This document shows, piece after piece, positions 26,724 to 35,471 of a stretch of DNA of 64,000 bases. A model generated the notes under the pieces. That model was given only the letters and a program-made list of their open reading frames with translations. It searched no databases and had not been told where the DNA came from. The position numbers and the translations under genes are program-made. The stretch comes from Streptomyces sp. MJM8645 (GTDB lineage: Bacteria > Actinomycetota > Actinomycetes > Streptomycetales > Streptomycetaceae): positions 310,001-374,000 of the forward strand of contig NZ_LJJF01000001.1 in assembly GCF_001625365.1 (NCBI RefSeq), in the 5' to 3' direction. Each line of letters begins with the position of its first letter. The stretch's first letter is position 1.

Positions 26724-28084
26724 CCACCCGTCCCGGCCCGCAGGAAGTGCCCGCCCCCGTGAAGCCCAAGCACGTCCCGGCGGCCGCCGGCGCCCCCGAC
26801 CCGTACTTCCCGGCCAGCGGCGACCACCGCTACCGGGTCCACCGCTACGAGCTCGCGCTGGACTACCGGCCCGGGCCGAACCGGCTGGCGGCCTCGGCCC
26901 GGCTGAGCGCCGTGGCGGACGCGGCGCTGGCCGAGTTCGCGCTGGACCTGGCCGAGTTCCGGATCGGGCGGGTGCTGGTCGACGGCAAGGCCGCCCGCTA
27001 CACCCACCGCGCCGGCAAGCTGCGGATCCGCCCGGCCAGGGCGCTGGCGGCGGGCGCCGCGTTCACCGTCGAGGTGCACTACACCGGCAACCCCCGCCCG
27101 GTGCGCAGCCCGTGGGGCGGCCTGGGCTGGGAGGAGCTGACCGACGGTTCGCTGGTCGCCAGCCAGCCGATCGGCGCGCCGTCCTGGTTCCCGTGCAACG
27201 ACCGGCCCGCCGACAAGGCGACGTACCAGATCGCGATCACCACGCCGTCCCCGTTCACCGTGCTGGCGAGCGGCCGGCTGCTGACCCGCACCACCCGGGC
27301 GTCCAGCACCACCTGGGTGTACGAGCAGAGCGCGCCGACCTCGCCGTACCTGGTGACGGTGTCGATCGGCCACTACCGGCCGGTGCCGCTGGCGGCCCGC
27401 CCGGCCGTGCCGCAGACCGGCTACGTGCCGGAGCGGCTGGTCCCCGCGTTCACCCGGGACTTCGGCCGGCAGCCGGAGATGATGGCGTACTTCGACGAGG
27501 TGTTCGGGCCCTACCCGTTCGGCGAGTACGCGGTGGTCGTCGCGGACGAGGAACTGGACGTCCCGGTGGAGGCGCAGGGCGTCGCCACCTTCGGGACGAA
27601 CCACCTCGGCGGCGGCTGGCAACGCGAGCGGCTGATCGCCCACGAGCTGGCGCACCAGTGGTTCGGCAACAGCGTGACGATCGCCGACTGGCGGCACATC
27701 TGGCTGAACGAGGGCTTCGCCAAGTACGCCGAGTGGCTGTGGTCCGAGCACGCCGGCGGCCCGGCCGCGGCCACCCACGCCGCCGCCGCGCACGGCCTGC
27801 TGGCCGGGCTCCCGCAGGACCTCAGGCTCGCCGACCCGGGCCGCAGGCTGATGTTCGACGACCGGCTGTACCAGCGCGGCGGCCTGGCCGTGCACGCGCT
27901 GCGGCGGGCGCTGGGCGAGGACGCCTTCTTCGCGATGCTGCGGGACTGGACGAGCGTCCACCGGCACGGCGTCGTCGGCACCGCCGACCTGCTCGCGCAC
28001 GCCTCCCGCTACACGACCGCCCCGCTGGCCCCGGTCTTCGAGGCCTGGCTGCAGCGGCCCGAACTCCCGCCGCTGCCGGGCTGA
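26720..28084 (+). CDS. M1-family zinc metallopeptidase, candidate poly-amino-acid hydrolase
   Basis: ATG 26720 overlaps the synthetase stop by 4 nt. The product has 454 residues, a compact M1 enzyme without the long C-terminal helical domain of PepN. Zinc ligands are His308, Glu309 and His312 in HELAHQWFGN, and Glu331 in LNEGFAKY (HEXXH-X18-E). A QGVATFGTN stretch (286-294) sits where M1 enzymes have the GAMEN exopeptidase motif, and it is degenerate. No signal peptide is visible. Producers of epsilon-poly-lysine are known to carry M1-type degrading aminopeptidases (Pld), so turnover of, or self-protection against, the polymer is the likely role. The coupling to the synthetase gene is strong contextual support. 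Confidence 0.88.
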   Translation: MTTRPGPQEVPAPVKPKHVPAAAGAPDPYFPASGDHRYRVHRYELALDYRPGPNRLAASARLSAVADAALAEFALDLAEFRIGRVLVDGKAARYTHRAGKLRIRPARALAAGAAFTVEVHYTGNPRPVRSPWGGLGWEELTDGSLVASQPIGAPSWFPCNDRPADKATYQIAITTPSPFTVLASGRLLTRTTRASSTTWVYEQSAPTSPYLVTVSIGHYRPVPLAARPAVPQTGYVPERLVPAFTRDFGRQPEMMAYFDEVFGPYPFGEYAVVVADEELDVPVEAQGVATFGTNHLGGGWQRERLIAHELAHQWFGNSVTIADWRHIWLNEGFAKYAEWLWSEHAGGPAAATHAAAAHGLLAGLPQDLRLADPGRRLMFDDRLYQRGGLAVHALRRALGEDAFFAMLRDWTSVHRHGVVGTADLLAHASRYTTAPLAPVFEAWLQRPELPPLPG

Positions 28085-28104
28085 CCGGCCCGGCGGCGAC
28101 GTCA

Positions 28105-28148
28105 CGGGGCGTTCACGGGGCATTCGCGGGGCGATCGCGGGGCGTTTG
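28105..28148 (+). repeat. 11-bp tandem repeat after the M1 peptidase gene
   Basis: CGGGGC recurs at 28105, 28116, 28127 and 28138, an exact 11-bp step with variable bases between (for example ACGGGGCGTTC). It lies in the 245-bp gap before the serine hydrolase. The spacing is one helical turn, which would suit cooperative protein binding, but a simple slippage repeat is as likely. Confidence 0.7.
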
Positions 28149-28329
28149 CGGAGATAACGGGTGGATCCTTCGGAGCGGCCTGGCTAGGTTGGGTTCGTCT
28201 GTCGCCCGTCCGTGCTGACCGGCGGCCCCCGCCTGCGGACCTCGCCGACGGTCTCGCCGGCGGACCTCGTGGCAGACCACGCCGACGGGCCTCCCCCGCC
28301 GGACCGCGCCGAAGGATTCAGAGGATCAG

Positions 28330-29709
28330 ATGACCGATCAGTCCGACGAACTGCTGCCGACCACCCGCCGCGCCCTGCTGCACCGGATCGCCGTCGCCCA
28401 GGCCGAAGGGCGCACGCCCTCCCTGGCCGCCGGAGTGGTCCGGGACGGCCGGCTGGTCTGGAGCGGCGCCCGCAGCATGATCGACGGACACGCGCCGACC
28501 CCCGACGTCCAGTACCGGATCGGCTCGCTCACCAAGACCTTCGTCGCCGTGCTGGTGCTGCGGCTGCGCGACGAGGGCCTGCTCGACCTCGCCGACCCAC
28601 TCGCCCGCCACCTGCCCGGCACCCCGGCCGACGGCGCGACCATCGCGCAACTGCTCGCCCACACCGCCGGACTCGCCGCCGAGACGCCCGGGCCCTGGTG
28701 GGAACGGACCGACGGCTCCCTGCGACCCGGACTGGACGACCTGCTGGAGCCCGGCGCCGCGATCAAGCACCCGGCCGGGCGCCTCCACCACTACTCCAAC
28801 CCCGGCTACGCGCTGCTCGGCGCGCTGGTCGAGCGGCTGCGCGGCGAGCCCTGGGGCGAGGTGCTGCGGCGCGAGGTGCTGGCGCCGCTCGGCATGGACC
28901 GCACCACCCTGCTGCCCGAGCACCCGCACGCCGGGGGCTTCGCCGTCCACCCGTGGGCCGACGTCATGCTGCCGGAGCCGCTCACCGACACCGGCCTGAT
29001 GGGCCCGGCCGGCCAACTCTGGTCCACCGTCGCCGACCTGGCCCGCTGGGCGGCCTTCCTCGCCGCCGGGGACGACAAGGTGCTCGCCGCCGACTCGCTC
29101 GCCGAGATGCGCCGGCCCGCCACCGGCCCCGACAACACGACCTGGACCACCGGATACGGCCTCGGCCTGCAACTGCGCCGCCACGAAGGCCGGGTGCTGT
29201 ACGGCCACACCGGCTCGATGCCCGGCTTCACCGCCGCACTGTGGGTCAGCGACGAGGACGGCCTGGCCGCGATCGCCCTGTCCAACGCCACCACCGGCGC
29301 CGGCACCACCCTGGTGGCCACCCAGTTGATCACGCTCACCGCCGAACACGAGCCCCGGCTGCCCGAGCCCTGGCGCCCGCTGCCCGAGGTCGACGAGGAG
29401 CTGCTGGCCCTCACCGGCCCCTGGTACTGGGGCACTTCGGCGCAGGCCCTGCGGCTGCGGGCCGACCGCGGCCTCGAACTGACCTCGCTCACCGGCGGAG
29501 CCCGCAGCTCCCGCTTCCGCGCCGAGCCGGACGGCACCTGGACGGGACTGGACGACTACTACACGGGCGAGACCCTGCGGGTGGTCCGGGCGGCCGACGG
29601 CACGGTCAGCCACCTGGACCTCGGCTCCTTCATCCTCACCCGCGAACCCTACGGCCCCGCACCCGTCATCCCGGGCGACGTCGACCCGAAGGGCTGGCAG
29701 GCCTTCTAG
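28330..29709 (+). CDS. Class C beta-lactamase-like serine hydrolase
   Basis: The ATG at 28330 follows AGAGGATC. The product has 459 residues. Motif 1 is SLTK (66-69), motif 2 is YSN (155-157), and motif 3 is HTG within YGHTGSMPG. This is the penicillin-binding/AmpC/esterase EstB fold (Pfam Beta-lactamase). A C-terminal domain after about 350 is typical of D-aminopeptidase or esterase members. There is no signal peptide, so a cytoplasmic esterase or aminopeptidase is more likely than a true beta-lactamase. It might act on peptides related to the adjacent synthetase locus, but that is speculation. Confidence 0.88.
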   Translation: MTDQSDELLPTTRRALLHRIAVAQAEGRTPSLAAGVVRDGRLVWSGARSMIDGHAPTPDVQYRIGSLTKTFVAVLVLRLRDEGLLDLADPLARHLPGTPADGATIAQLLAHTAGLAAETPGPWWERTDGSLRPGLDDLLEPGAAIKHPAGRLHHYSNPGYALLGALVERLRGEPWGEVLRREVLAPLGMDRTTLLPEHPHAGGFAVHPWADVMLPEPLTDTGLMGPAGQLWSTVADLARWAAFLAAGDDKVLAADSLAEMRRPATGPDNTTWTTGYGLGLQLRRHEGRVLYGHTGSMPGFTAALWVSDEDGLAAIALSNATTGAGTTLVATQLITLTAEHEPRLPEPWRPLPEVDEELLALTGPWYWGTSAQALRLRADRGLELTSLTGGARSSRFRAEPDGTWTGLDDYYTGETLRVVRAADGTVSHLDLGSFILTREPYGPAPVIPGDVDPKGWQAF

Positions 29710-29779
29710 GACCTGCCGGGGGCGCGCCCTGCTCGGGGCACGCCGGTCGCACACAACATCACACCCGTCCGCGGGAGTT

Positions 29780-29831
29780 CCGGGGGAATCCCCGGAGAGA
29801 GTGGCCGGCCCGGGCGCACAGGCGCCCGGGC
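29780..29831 (+). terminator. Two hairpins downstream of the serine hydrolase
   Basis: CCGGGG-GAAT-CCCCGG at 29780-29795, then a perfect 10-bp stem GCCCGGGCGC with loop ACAG at 29808-29831. The remainder of the 351-bp gap (29832-30060) has a short open frame in phase with the next gene (MDANRLGEIYGDRF from 29935). It lacks a ribosome-binding site and is treated as leader. Confidence 0.75.
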
Positions 29832-30060
29832 TGTCCACCCCCGGCGAGCGAGCACCCGGTGCCCGGCAGATGACCGGGAGGCGACGGGTGGTCCCATTCA
29901 GCAGTTGCACATCTGCGCTCCGCCGCGCCGCAACATGGATGCCAACCGGCTCGGAGAGATATACGGGGACCGGTTCGCGTGCAGGCCCAACGCCTGCGGG
30001 CCGGGCCGGTGCCCTGGCGATCCAGGGCGCCGCCGATCGTGCTGCCCTGGAGGGTCCGCC

Positions 30061-30897
30061 ATGACCACCGTCCCCACGTACACTCCGACCGCAGTAGCCC
30101 CCACCCAGGACGCCCCCGCCGTCCCCGCCCCCCGCCGGCCGCAGGCCCCGGCCGCCTACACCGTCTCCCTCGCCCGCGACGCCGACGACGTGCGCGCCGC
30201 CCAGCGGCTGCGCCACCAGGTGTTCGCCGCCGAGCTCGGCGCCGTCCTGCACAGCCCGGTCGCCGGCCTGGACGTCGACCCCTTCGACGAGTACTGCGAC
30301 CACCTCCTGGTCCGCGAGGGCGAGCACGGCGCCGTCGTCGGCACCTACCGGCTGCTGCGCCCCGAGGCCGCCCGGCGGGCCGGACGGCTCTACTCCGACG
30401 GCGAGTTCGAGCTCTCCGCCCTGGCGCCGGTCCGCCCGGGCCTGGTGGAACTCGGCCGCTCCTGCATCCACCCCGACCACCGGGGCAACGGCGCCGTCAT
30501 CAACCTGATGTGGGGCGGCATCGCCCGGTACCTCTCCGACACCGGCAACACCTGGGTCGGCGGCTGCTGCTCGATCCCCCTGGACGACGGCGGCGCCACC
30601 GCGGCCCGGGTCTGGGACACCGTCAGCGCCAAGTACCTGGCCCCCGAGCAGTACCGGGTCACCCCGCGCCGCCGCTGGGACGCCACCGGCGTGCCGCGCG
30701 CCGAGCGCGGCGCGCTGCCCGCCCTGCTCCGCGGCTACCTGCGGCTCGGCGCCTGGGTCTGCGGCGAGCCCGCGTACGACCCGGACTTCGACTGCGTCGA
30801 CCTGTACGTGCTGCTGTCCCTGGAGCGCACCGACCCGCGCTACCTGCGGCACTTCCTGTCCGGACTGCCCTCCCGGCCCCTCGGCGCCTCATCATGA
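30061..30897 (+). CDS. olsB: OlsB-like ornithine N-acyltransferase (GNAT family)
   Basis: ATG 30061 has GGAGGG upstream. The product has 278 residues. After a Pro/Ala-rich start come YTVSLARDADDVRAAQRLRH and a FAAELG stretch, then VELGRSCIHPDHRGNGAVI, the acyl-binding signature of GNAT hydroxy-acyl-ACP acyltransferases (OlsB/PlsC-associated family). The enzyme would transfer a 3-hydroxyacyl chain from ACP to the alpha-amine of ornithine, giving lyso-ornithine lipid. The next gene, overlapping by ATGA, is an OlsA/PlsC-type O-acyltransferase, exactly the pair needed for ornithine lipids. These are phosphorus-free membrane lipids often made under phosphate limitation. I see no Pho box. Confidence 0.8.
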   Translation: MTTVPTYTPTAVAPTQDAPAVPAPRRPQAPAAYTVSLARDADDVRAAQRLRHQVFAAELGAVLHSPVAGLDVDPFDEYCDHLLVREGEHGAVVGTYRLLRPEAARRAGRLYSDGEFELSALAPVRPGLVELGRSCIHPDHRGNGAVINLMWGGIARYLSDTGNTWVGGCCSIPLDDGGATAARVWDTVSAKYLAPEQYRVTPRRRWDATGVPRAERGALPALLRGYLRLGAWVCGEPAYDPDFDCVDLYVLLSLERTDPRYLRHFLSGLPSRPLGASS

Positions 30898-31706
30898 GCG
30901 TCTGGCTTCCGACGGCCCCCTGCCGGCCCGAGACCTGCCTGGCCGACCCGGCGCCCGCCGTCTCGCACCCCCGGCGGGCGCTGCGGCTGGCGGCCTGCCT
31001 GGCGGCGGTGCTGGCGGGCGTGCTGCTCAGCCTGCCCCTGCGCCTCCTCCCGTACGGGACCCGGGAGCGGCTGATCCGGCTCTGGGCGCGTGTCCTGTTG
31101 CACACCCTCGGGGTCACCGTCCACCTCGGGACGCCGGGCGGCACGCTCGGCGGCGGGACGCTCGTGGTGGCCAACCACGTGTCCTGGCTGGACATCCCGC
31201 TGATCGCGGCGGGCCGCCCGGGCCGCTCACTGGCCAAGACCGAGGTCCGCCGGTGGCCGGTGCTCGGGCCGCTGATCGCCTGGGGCGGCACCGTGTTCCT
31301 GGACCGCGACCGGCTGCGCGCGCTGCCCGACACCGTGGCGGCGGTGGCCGAGGTGCTGCGCGCCGGCCAGCCGGTGATCGTCTTCCCGGAGGGGTCCACC
31401 TGGTGCGGGCGGGAGAGCGGCCGCTTCCGGCCCGCACTGTTCCAGGCGGCGGTGGAGGCGGGCGCCTTCGTCCAGCCGGTGACGATCCGCTACCGGCTGG
31501 CGGACGGACGGCCGACCAGCGTGCCCGCCTTCATCGGAGACGACGGACTGCTCACCTCGCTCGCCCGGGTGGTCGCGGTGCGCGGGCTGGTCGCCGACGT
31601 GACGTTCCTGCCGCCGATTCCGCCGCCCGCGCCGCAGGCCACCCGGGCGGGGGCGCGCCGGGAACTGGCCCGCACGGCGCAGGCGGCGGTCGAGGGCATC
31701 CGCTGA
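30894..31706 (+). CDS. olsA: OlsA/PlsC-type 1-acylglycerol-3-phosphate acyltransferase
   Basis: ATG 30894 overlaps the upstream stop (ATGA). The product has 270 residues with an N-terminal membrane helix (LAACLAAVLAGVLLSLPL). It has the HX4D acyltransferase motif NHVSWLD, then GTVFLDRD, and the FPEG motif (VIVFPEGST). It should add the ester-linked second fatty acid to lyso-ornithine lipid, or act as a general PlsC on phospholipid precursors. Coupling to the OlsB-like gene favours the former. It ends 41 bp before the convergent MFS gene, across a short TCGGTCAGG repeat. Confidence 0.85.
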   Translation: MSVWLPTAPCRPETCLADPAPAVSHPRRALRLAACLAAVLAGVLLSLPLRLLPYGTRERLIRLWARVLLHTLGVTVHLGTPGGTLGGGTLVVANHVSWLDIPLIAAGRPGRSLAKTEVRRWPVLGPLIAWGGTVFLDRDRLRALPDTVAAVAEVLRAGQPVIVFPEGSTWCGRESGRFRPALFQAAVEAGAFVQPVTIRYRLADGRPTSVPAFIGDDGLLTSLARVVAVRGLVADVTFLPPIPPPAPQATRAGARRELARTAQAAVEGIR

Positions 31707-31747
31707 CGTGGCGTCGGCACGCGGATCGGTCAGGTCGGTCAGGTCGG

Positions 31748-33403
31748 TCAGACCGGCCGGGCCTCGGCCAGCGGCTCCGGACCGGGGCTCGGATCGGGGT
31801 CGGGGCCGAGGTCGGGGCCGGGGCTCGGGCCGGGGTCGGAGCCCGGGTTCGACGCGGAGTCGGGGGCCGATTCCGGGAGGCCGGTACCGCCCGGGGCGAG
31901 CGGGCGGGCCCGGCCCAGCAGGACGGCGACCAGGACGGCAGTGACGGCGAGCGCGGCCGCACCGCAGCGCGCCGCGAGGTGGAGGCCCTCGATGAAGGCG
32001 CCGTCCATCGCGTCCTGGACCGGGCCGGGCAGCACGGCGGCCGCGCCGCCACCGCCGCGCCCCGCCCCGGCGGGCGCGTCCGCGATCGGGCCGACGGCGT
32101 CCGGCGGCACGCCGAGCCGGTGCAGGGCGGCGGTCAGGCTGCCGGTCATCCGGTTGGTCAGCACCGCGCCGAGCACCGCGATCCCGAGGACGCCGCCCAG
32201 CTCACGTAGGGTGTTGATGCTCGCCGAGGCCATCCCGGTCTGCGCCGGGGCGACCCGTTGGAGCACCGCGATCGACACCGGGGTGAAGGTCATCCCCATC
32301 CCGAGGCCCATCGCGAACAGGGTCCACAGGTACTCGACGTAGTGGGCGTGCTCGCCGTAGAGGGACAGCCCACCGAGGCCCGCCGCGCACAGCGCGAGAC
32401 CGAGCACCAGCGGCAGCCGGGGCCCGTACCGCGAGGTCAGCCCGCCGGAGAGGGGGGCGGCGACGACGATCATCGCGGTCATCGGCAGCCCGGCGTAGCC
32501 GGCGTCGGACGGGGACCAGCCGAGCGGGCCCTGCATCAGCAGCGGCAGGAAGAAGAGCGCGCCGAAGATCCCGAAGCTGACCATGAAGCCGCTGAGCAGC
32601 GCACCGCCGAGGGCGCCGTCGCGGAACAGCCGTAGCTCCAGCATCGGTTCGGCGAGCCGCAGTTCGAGCACCAGGAAGGCGGCCAGCAGCACGAGTGCCG
32701 CGGCCCCGCAGAGGAGCACCCGGGTGTCCGTCCAGCCTCGGGTCGGCCCCTCGATCAGCGCGTAGACCAGCAGGCCGAGGCCCGCGGCGGAGAGGACGAG
32801 GCCGCCGAGGTCGATCCGCCGGGCACGCGGGGGGATGTCCGGGAGCACGCGGGCGGCGAGCACCAGTGCGGCCACGCCGATCGGTACGTTGATCCAGAAC
32901 ACGCTGGCCCACCCGAGGTGCTCGACCATCGGCCCGCCGACCACCGGGCCGATCGACAGGCCCAACGCGGAGACCCCGGACCAGAGGCCGATCGCCTTGG
33001 CACGCTCGCGCTCGTCGGTGAAGACGTGGCGCAGCAGGGCGAGGCTGCCCGGGGTGAGCAGCGCGGCCCCGACGCCCTGCAGCATCCGGGCGCCGACCAG
33101 CAGGCCGATCGTTCCGGCGAGCGCGGCGAGCGCGGAGCCGACCGTGAACAGCGCGAGGCCGAACCGGAACATCCGAGTGCGGCCGTACCGGTCGCCGAGC
33201 GCGCCGCCGGTCAGCACGAACCCGGCGTAGACGAGGCTGTATCCCTCGACGACCCATTGCAGGCCGCTGATCCCGGCGTCCAGGTCCTGGCCGATGCGGG
33301 GCAGGGCGTTGTTGACGATGACGTTGTCCAGCATCGACATGAACATGGTGACGCAAAGCGTCAGTAGCGCGAGCCGTTTGCGCCGAGCGCTCGACTCCTG
33401 CAT
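31748..33403 (-). CDS. MFS multidrug exporter, DHA2 (EmrB/QacA) family
   Basis: ATG 33403 follows GGGAGGG. The product has 551 residues with about 14 hydrophobic segments. Motif A is present as GGALGDRYGRTRMF, and the first helix has FMSMLDNVIVNNALP, typical of drug:H+ antiporter family 2. The last about 50 residues are a disordered PGP/DPG-rich tail encoded by low-complexity DNA. It is divergent from a TetR gene with two palindromes between them, so drug-induced derepression is likely. Confidence 0.92.
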   Translation of the reverse strand: MQESSARRKRLALLTLCVTMFMSMLDNVIVNNALPRIGQDLDAGISGLQWVVEGYSLVYAGFVLTGGALGDRYGRTRMFRFGLALFTVGSALAALAGTIGLLVGARMLQGVGAALLTPGSLALLRHVFTDERERAKAIGLWSGVSALGLSIGPVVGGPMVEHLGWASVFWINVPIGVAALVLAARVLPDIPPRARRIDLGGLVLSAAGLGLLVYALIEGPTRGWTDTRVLLCGAAALVLLAAFLVLELRLAEPMLELRLFRDGALGGALLSGFMVSFGIFGALFFLPLLMQGPLGWSPSDAGYAGLPMTAMIVVAAPLSGGLTSRYGPRLPLVLGLALCAAGLGGLSLYGEHAHYVEYLWTLFAMGLGMGMTFTPVSIAVLQRVAPAQTGMASASINTLRELGGVLGIAVLGAVLTNRMTGSLTAALHRLGVPPDAVGPIADAPAGAGRGGGGAAAVLPGPVQDAMDGAFIEGLHLAARCGAAALAVTAVLVAVLLGRARPLAPGGTGLPESAPDSASNPGSDPGPSPGPDLGPDPDPSPGPEPLAEARPV

Positions 33404-33425
33404 GGGAACCCTCCCGATTCCTGGC

Positions 33426-33483
33426 CCCTAACAGCGTTAGGGAGTGGTGCGGCACGCACAGAGTGCCCCTAACGGTGTTAGAT
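33426..33483. promoter_or_regulatory. Pair of TetR operators between MFS exporter and tetR
   Basis: CCCTAACAGCGTTAGGG at 33426-33442 and CCCTAACGGTGTTAGAT at 33467-33483 share the dyad CTAACnnnGTTAG, with centres 41 bp apart. One copy lies beside each divergent gene, so one repressor can control both promoters. Confidence 0.85.
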
Positions 33484-33584
33484 TGCAAGCGGGATCTCGC
33501 GTACAGGCGCTCGCCACGGACAGCCGCCGCGAGACTCGCGACCGGGTAAGACCGGGTAAGACCGCTGGAGGCGTCCGCACAGCC

Positions 33585-34262
33585 ATGCCAGAGAACGACG
33601 ACACGACACCGCCACTGACCAGGGACGCGCTGACCCAGGCCGCGCTGCGGGTACTGGAACGGGACGGCCTCGACGGGCTGTCGATGCGCAAGGTCGCCGC
33701 CGAGGTCGGCGTCAAGGCGGCCTCGCTGTACTGGCACGTCCGCAACAAGCAGGAACTGCTCGACCTGCTCACCGACGCGGTGATGGCCTCGGCCGAACCC
33801 CCGCCGCGCGAGGGCGGGTGGCGCGAGCAGTTCCACGCCTACTGCTGGCGCTACCGCCGGCTGCTGCTCGACAAGCGCGACGCCGCCAAGGTCGTCTCGG
33901 GCCGCCTCTCCCCCGGGCCCCACCTGCTCGGCCTGATGGAGGACCAGCTCGACCGGCTCCGCGCGGCCGGCTTCTCCGACGCCGACGCCGCCATGGCCAC
34001 CTACCTGCTGGGCGCCTTCGTCCAGGGGTTCGTCCTCCAGGAGCAGTCCCCGATCTCGGCCGCCGAAGTCCTCGGCACCAGCCGCCGGGACATCGCCGAC
34101 GCCGCCGGCGACCGCTTCCGCGCCCTGCCCGCCGACACCTTCCCCAACCTCGTCGCCCTGGCCGACGACCTCACCGAACCCGACATGGACACCCGCTTCG
34201 AGTTCTGCGTGCAACGCGTCCTCGACGGGCTCGCGACCCTGCTGCCCGCCGAACAGCGCTGA
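33585..34262 (+). CDS. TetR-family repressor (tetracycline-repressor C-terminal type)
   Basis: The chosen start is ATG 33585 (225 residues); GGAGG lies 13 nt upstream, and translation from further upstream would run through the operators. The N-terminal HTH spans about 12-58, with MRKVAAEVGVKAASLYWHVRNKQ as helix-turn-helix. The YWHV recognition segment and the long C-terminal ligand domain match TetR(A)-like repressors of drug pumps. Its divergent neighbour is the DHA2 pump. A 10-bp duplicate ACCGGGTAAG (33541-33560) lies in its leader. Confidence 0.9.
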   Translation: MPENDDTTPPLTRDALTQAALRVLERDGLDGLSMRKVAAEVGVKAASLYWHVRNKQELLDLLTDAVMASAEPPPREGGWREQFHAYCWRYRRLLLDKRDAAKVVSGRLSPGPHLLGLMEDQLDRLRAAGFSDADAAMATYLLGAFVQGFVLQEQSPISAAEVLGTSRRDIADAAGDRFRALPADTFPNLVALADDLTEPDMDTRFEFCVQRVLDGLATLLPAEQR

Positions 34263-34271
34263 CCCCACCAC

Positions 34272-34299
34272 GGCGGGGCCCGGCCGGCCGGGCCCCGCC
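34272..34299 (+). terminator. 28-bp perfect palindrome after tetR
   Basis: GGCGGGGCCCGGCC followed directly by its reverse complement, starting 10 bp after the stop. It may form a long cruciform or terminator; there is no T-run. Confidence 0.75.
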
Positions 34300-34391
34300 C
34301 CGGGCCCGCCGAAAATCCGCGGCCCGGCCTGCGAACGCCCGCTAGGGTCTGTCAGGGCACCCCGGCCGCACATCCACGGAGGAGTTCCGCG

Positions 34392-35345
34392 ATGCCCGAG
34401 CTACACCCCCACTACGAGCCCTACGCACAAGGCCTGCTGGACGTCGGAGACAAGCAGCGGATGCACTGGAACGCCTCCGGCAACCCGGCGGGCAAACCCG
34501 CCGCGATCGTGCACGGCGGGCCCGGGTCCGGCCACCGGCCGGGCGCCCGGCGGTACTTCGACCCCGAGCGGTACCACGTGGTCCAGTTCGACCAGCGCGG
34601 CTGCGGACAGAGTCTGCCGCACGCCGCCGACCCGGCGACCGGGCTGGAGCACAACACCACCGAGCGGCTGATCGCGGACATGGAGCGGCTGCGCGACCAC
34701 CTCGGCATCGAGAAGTGGCTGCTGTACGGCGGCTCCTGGGGCTCGACGCTGATCCTCGCCTACGCGCAGGCCCACCCCGAGCGGGTCTCCGAGATCGTGC
34801 TCTGCGGCGTCACCACGACCCGCCCCGAGGAGACCGACTGGCTCTACCGGGGCGTCGCCCGCTTCCTGCCCGGCCCGTGGGAGGAGTTCCGGAACTTCCT
34901 GCCGGCCGCCGACCGCGACGGTGACCTGGTGGCCGCCTACAGCCGGCTGCTCAACAGCCAGGACGAGACCGTCCGGCGGGCCGCCGCGAACGCCTGGGCC
35001 ACCTGGGAGGACGCCGTCATCGCGCACGAGGCGCTGGGCAAGCCGAACGCCTACAGCGACCGCCCCACCGACGCGCTGATGGCGTTCACCCGGATCACCG
35101 CGCACTACTTCGCGCACCACGCGTTCCTGGCCGACGGCCAACTGCTGCACGACGCCGGACGGCTGGCCGGCATCCCGGGCGAACTGATCCACGGCCGACT
35201 GGACCTCGGCTCGCCGCTCGACACCGCGTGGCGGCTGACCCGGGCCTGGCCGGAGGCCCGACTGACCGTCATCGACGAGTCCGGGCACACCGGGAGTCCG
35301 GCGATGACGGAGGCGGTCCTCGCGGCGATCGAGCGGTTCGCCTGA
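34392..35345 (+). CDS. pip: Proline iminopeptidase
   Basis: The ATG at 34392 follows GGAGGAG. The product has 317 residues, normal for family S33 prolyl aminopeptidase. The oxyanion HGGPGSG and FDQRGCGQS (family hallmarks) are followed by the nucleophile elbow GGSWGS and a C-terminal SGHTG with the catalytic His. It removes N-terminal proline from peptides in the cytoplasm. There is no signal peptide. It is a single gene following the tetR terminator. Confidence 0.92.
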   Translation: MPELHPHYEPYAQGLLDVGDKQRMHWNASGNPAGKPAAIVHGGPGSGHRPGARRYFDPERYHVVQFDQRGCGQSLPHAADPATGLEHNTTERLIADMERLRDHLGIEKWLLYGGSWGSTLILAYAQAHPERVSEIVLCGVTTTRPEETDWLYRGVARFLPGPWEEFRNFLPAADRDGDLVAAYSRLLNSQDETVRRAAANAWATWEDAVIAHEALGKPNAYSDRPTDALMAFTRITAHYFAHHAFLADGQLLHDAGRLAGIPGELIHGRLDLGSPLDTAWRLTRAWPEARLTVIDESGHTGSPAMTEAVLAAIERFA

Positions 35346-35471
35346 CCTGCCCGCTCGTCCGGTCCCCTTGTCCGGTCCGTCTGCCCAGTCCGCCTGTCCA
35401 GTCCGCCCGGCCGGTTCGTCCACGGGCGGACGGGCGGTTCACGCGAACGGCCTCCGCCTACGATACGAAGC

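Noticed and set aside
28330-29709. True beta-lactamase resistance gene
   Set aside because: No signal peptide and an extra C-terminal domain; esterase or aminopeptidase is more likely.
29905-30060. Upstream extension of the OlsB-like gene (frame includes MDANRLGEIYGDRF)
   Set aside because: It is in phase but has no ribosome-binding site, is Cys/Gly-rich unlike the family, and GGAGGG lies properly before ATG 30061.
33444-33584. Longer TetR protein beginning in the operator region
   Set aside because: It would be translated across the palindromes and promoter; the HTH begins normally after 33585.
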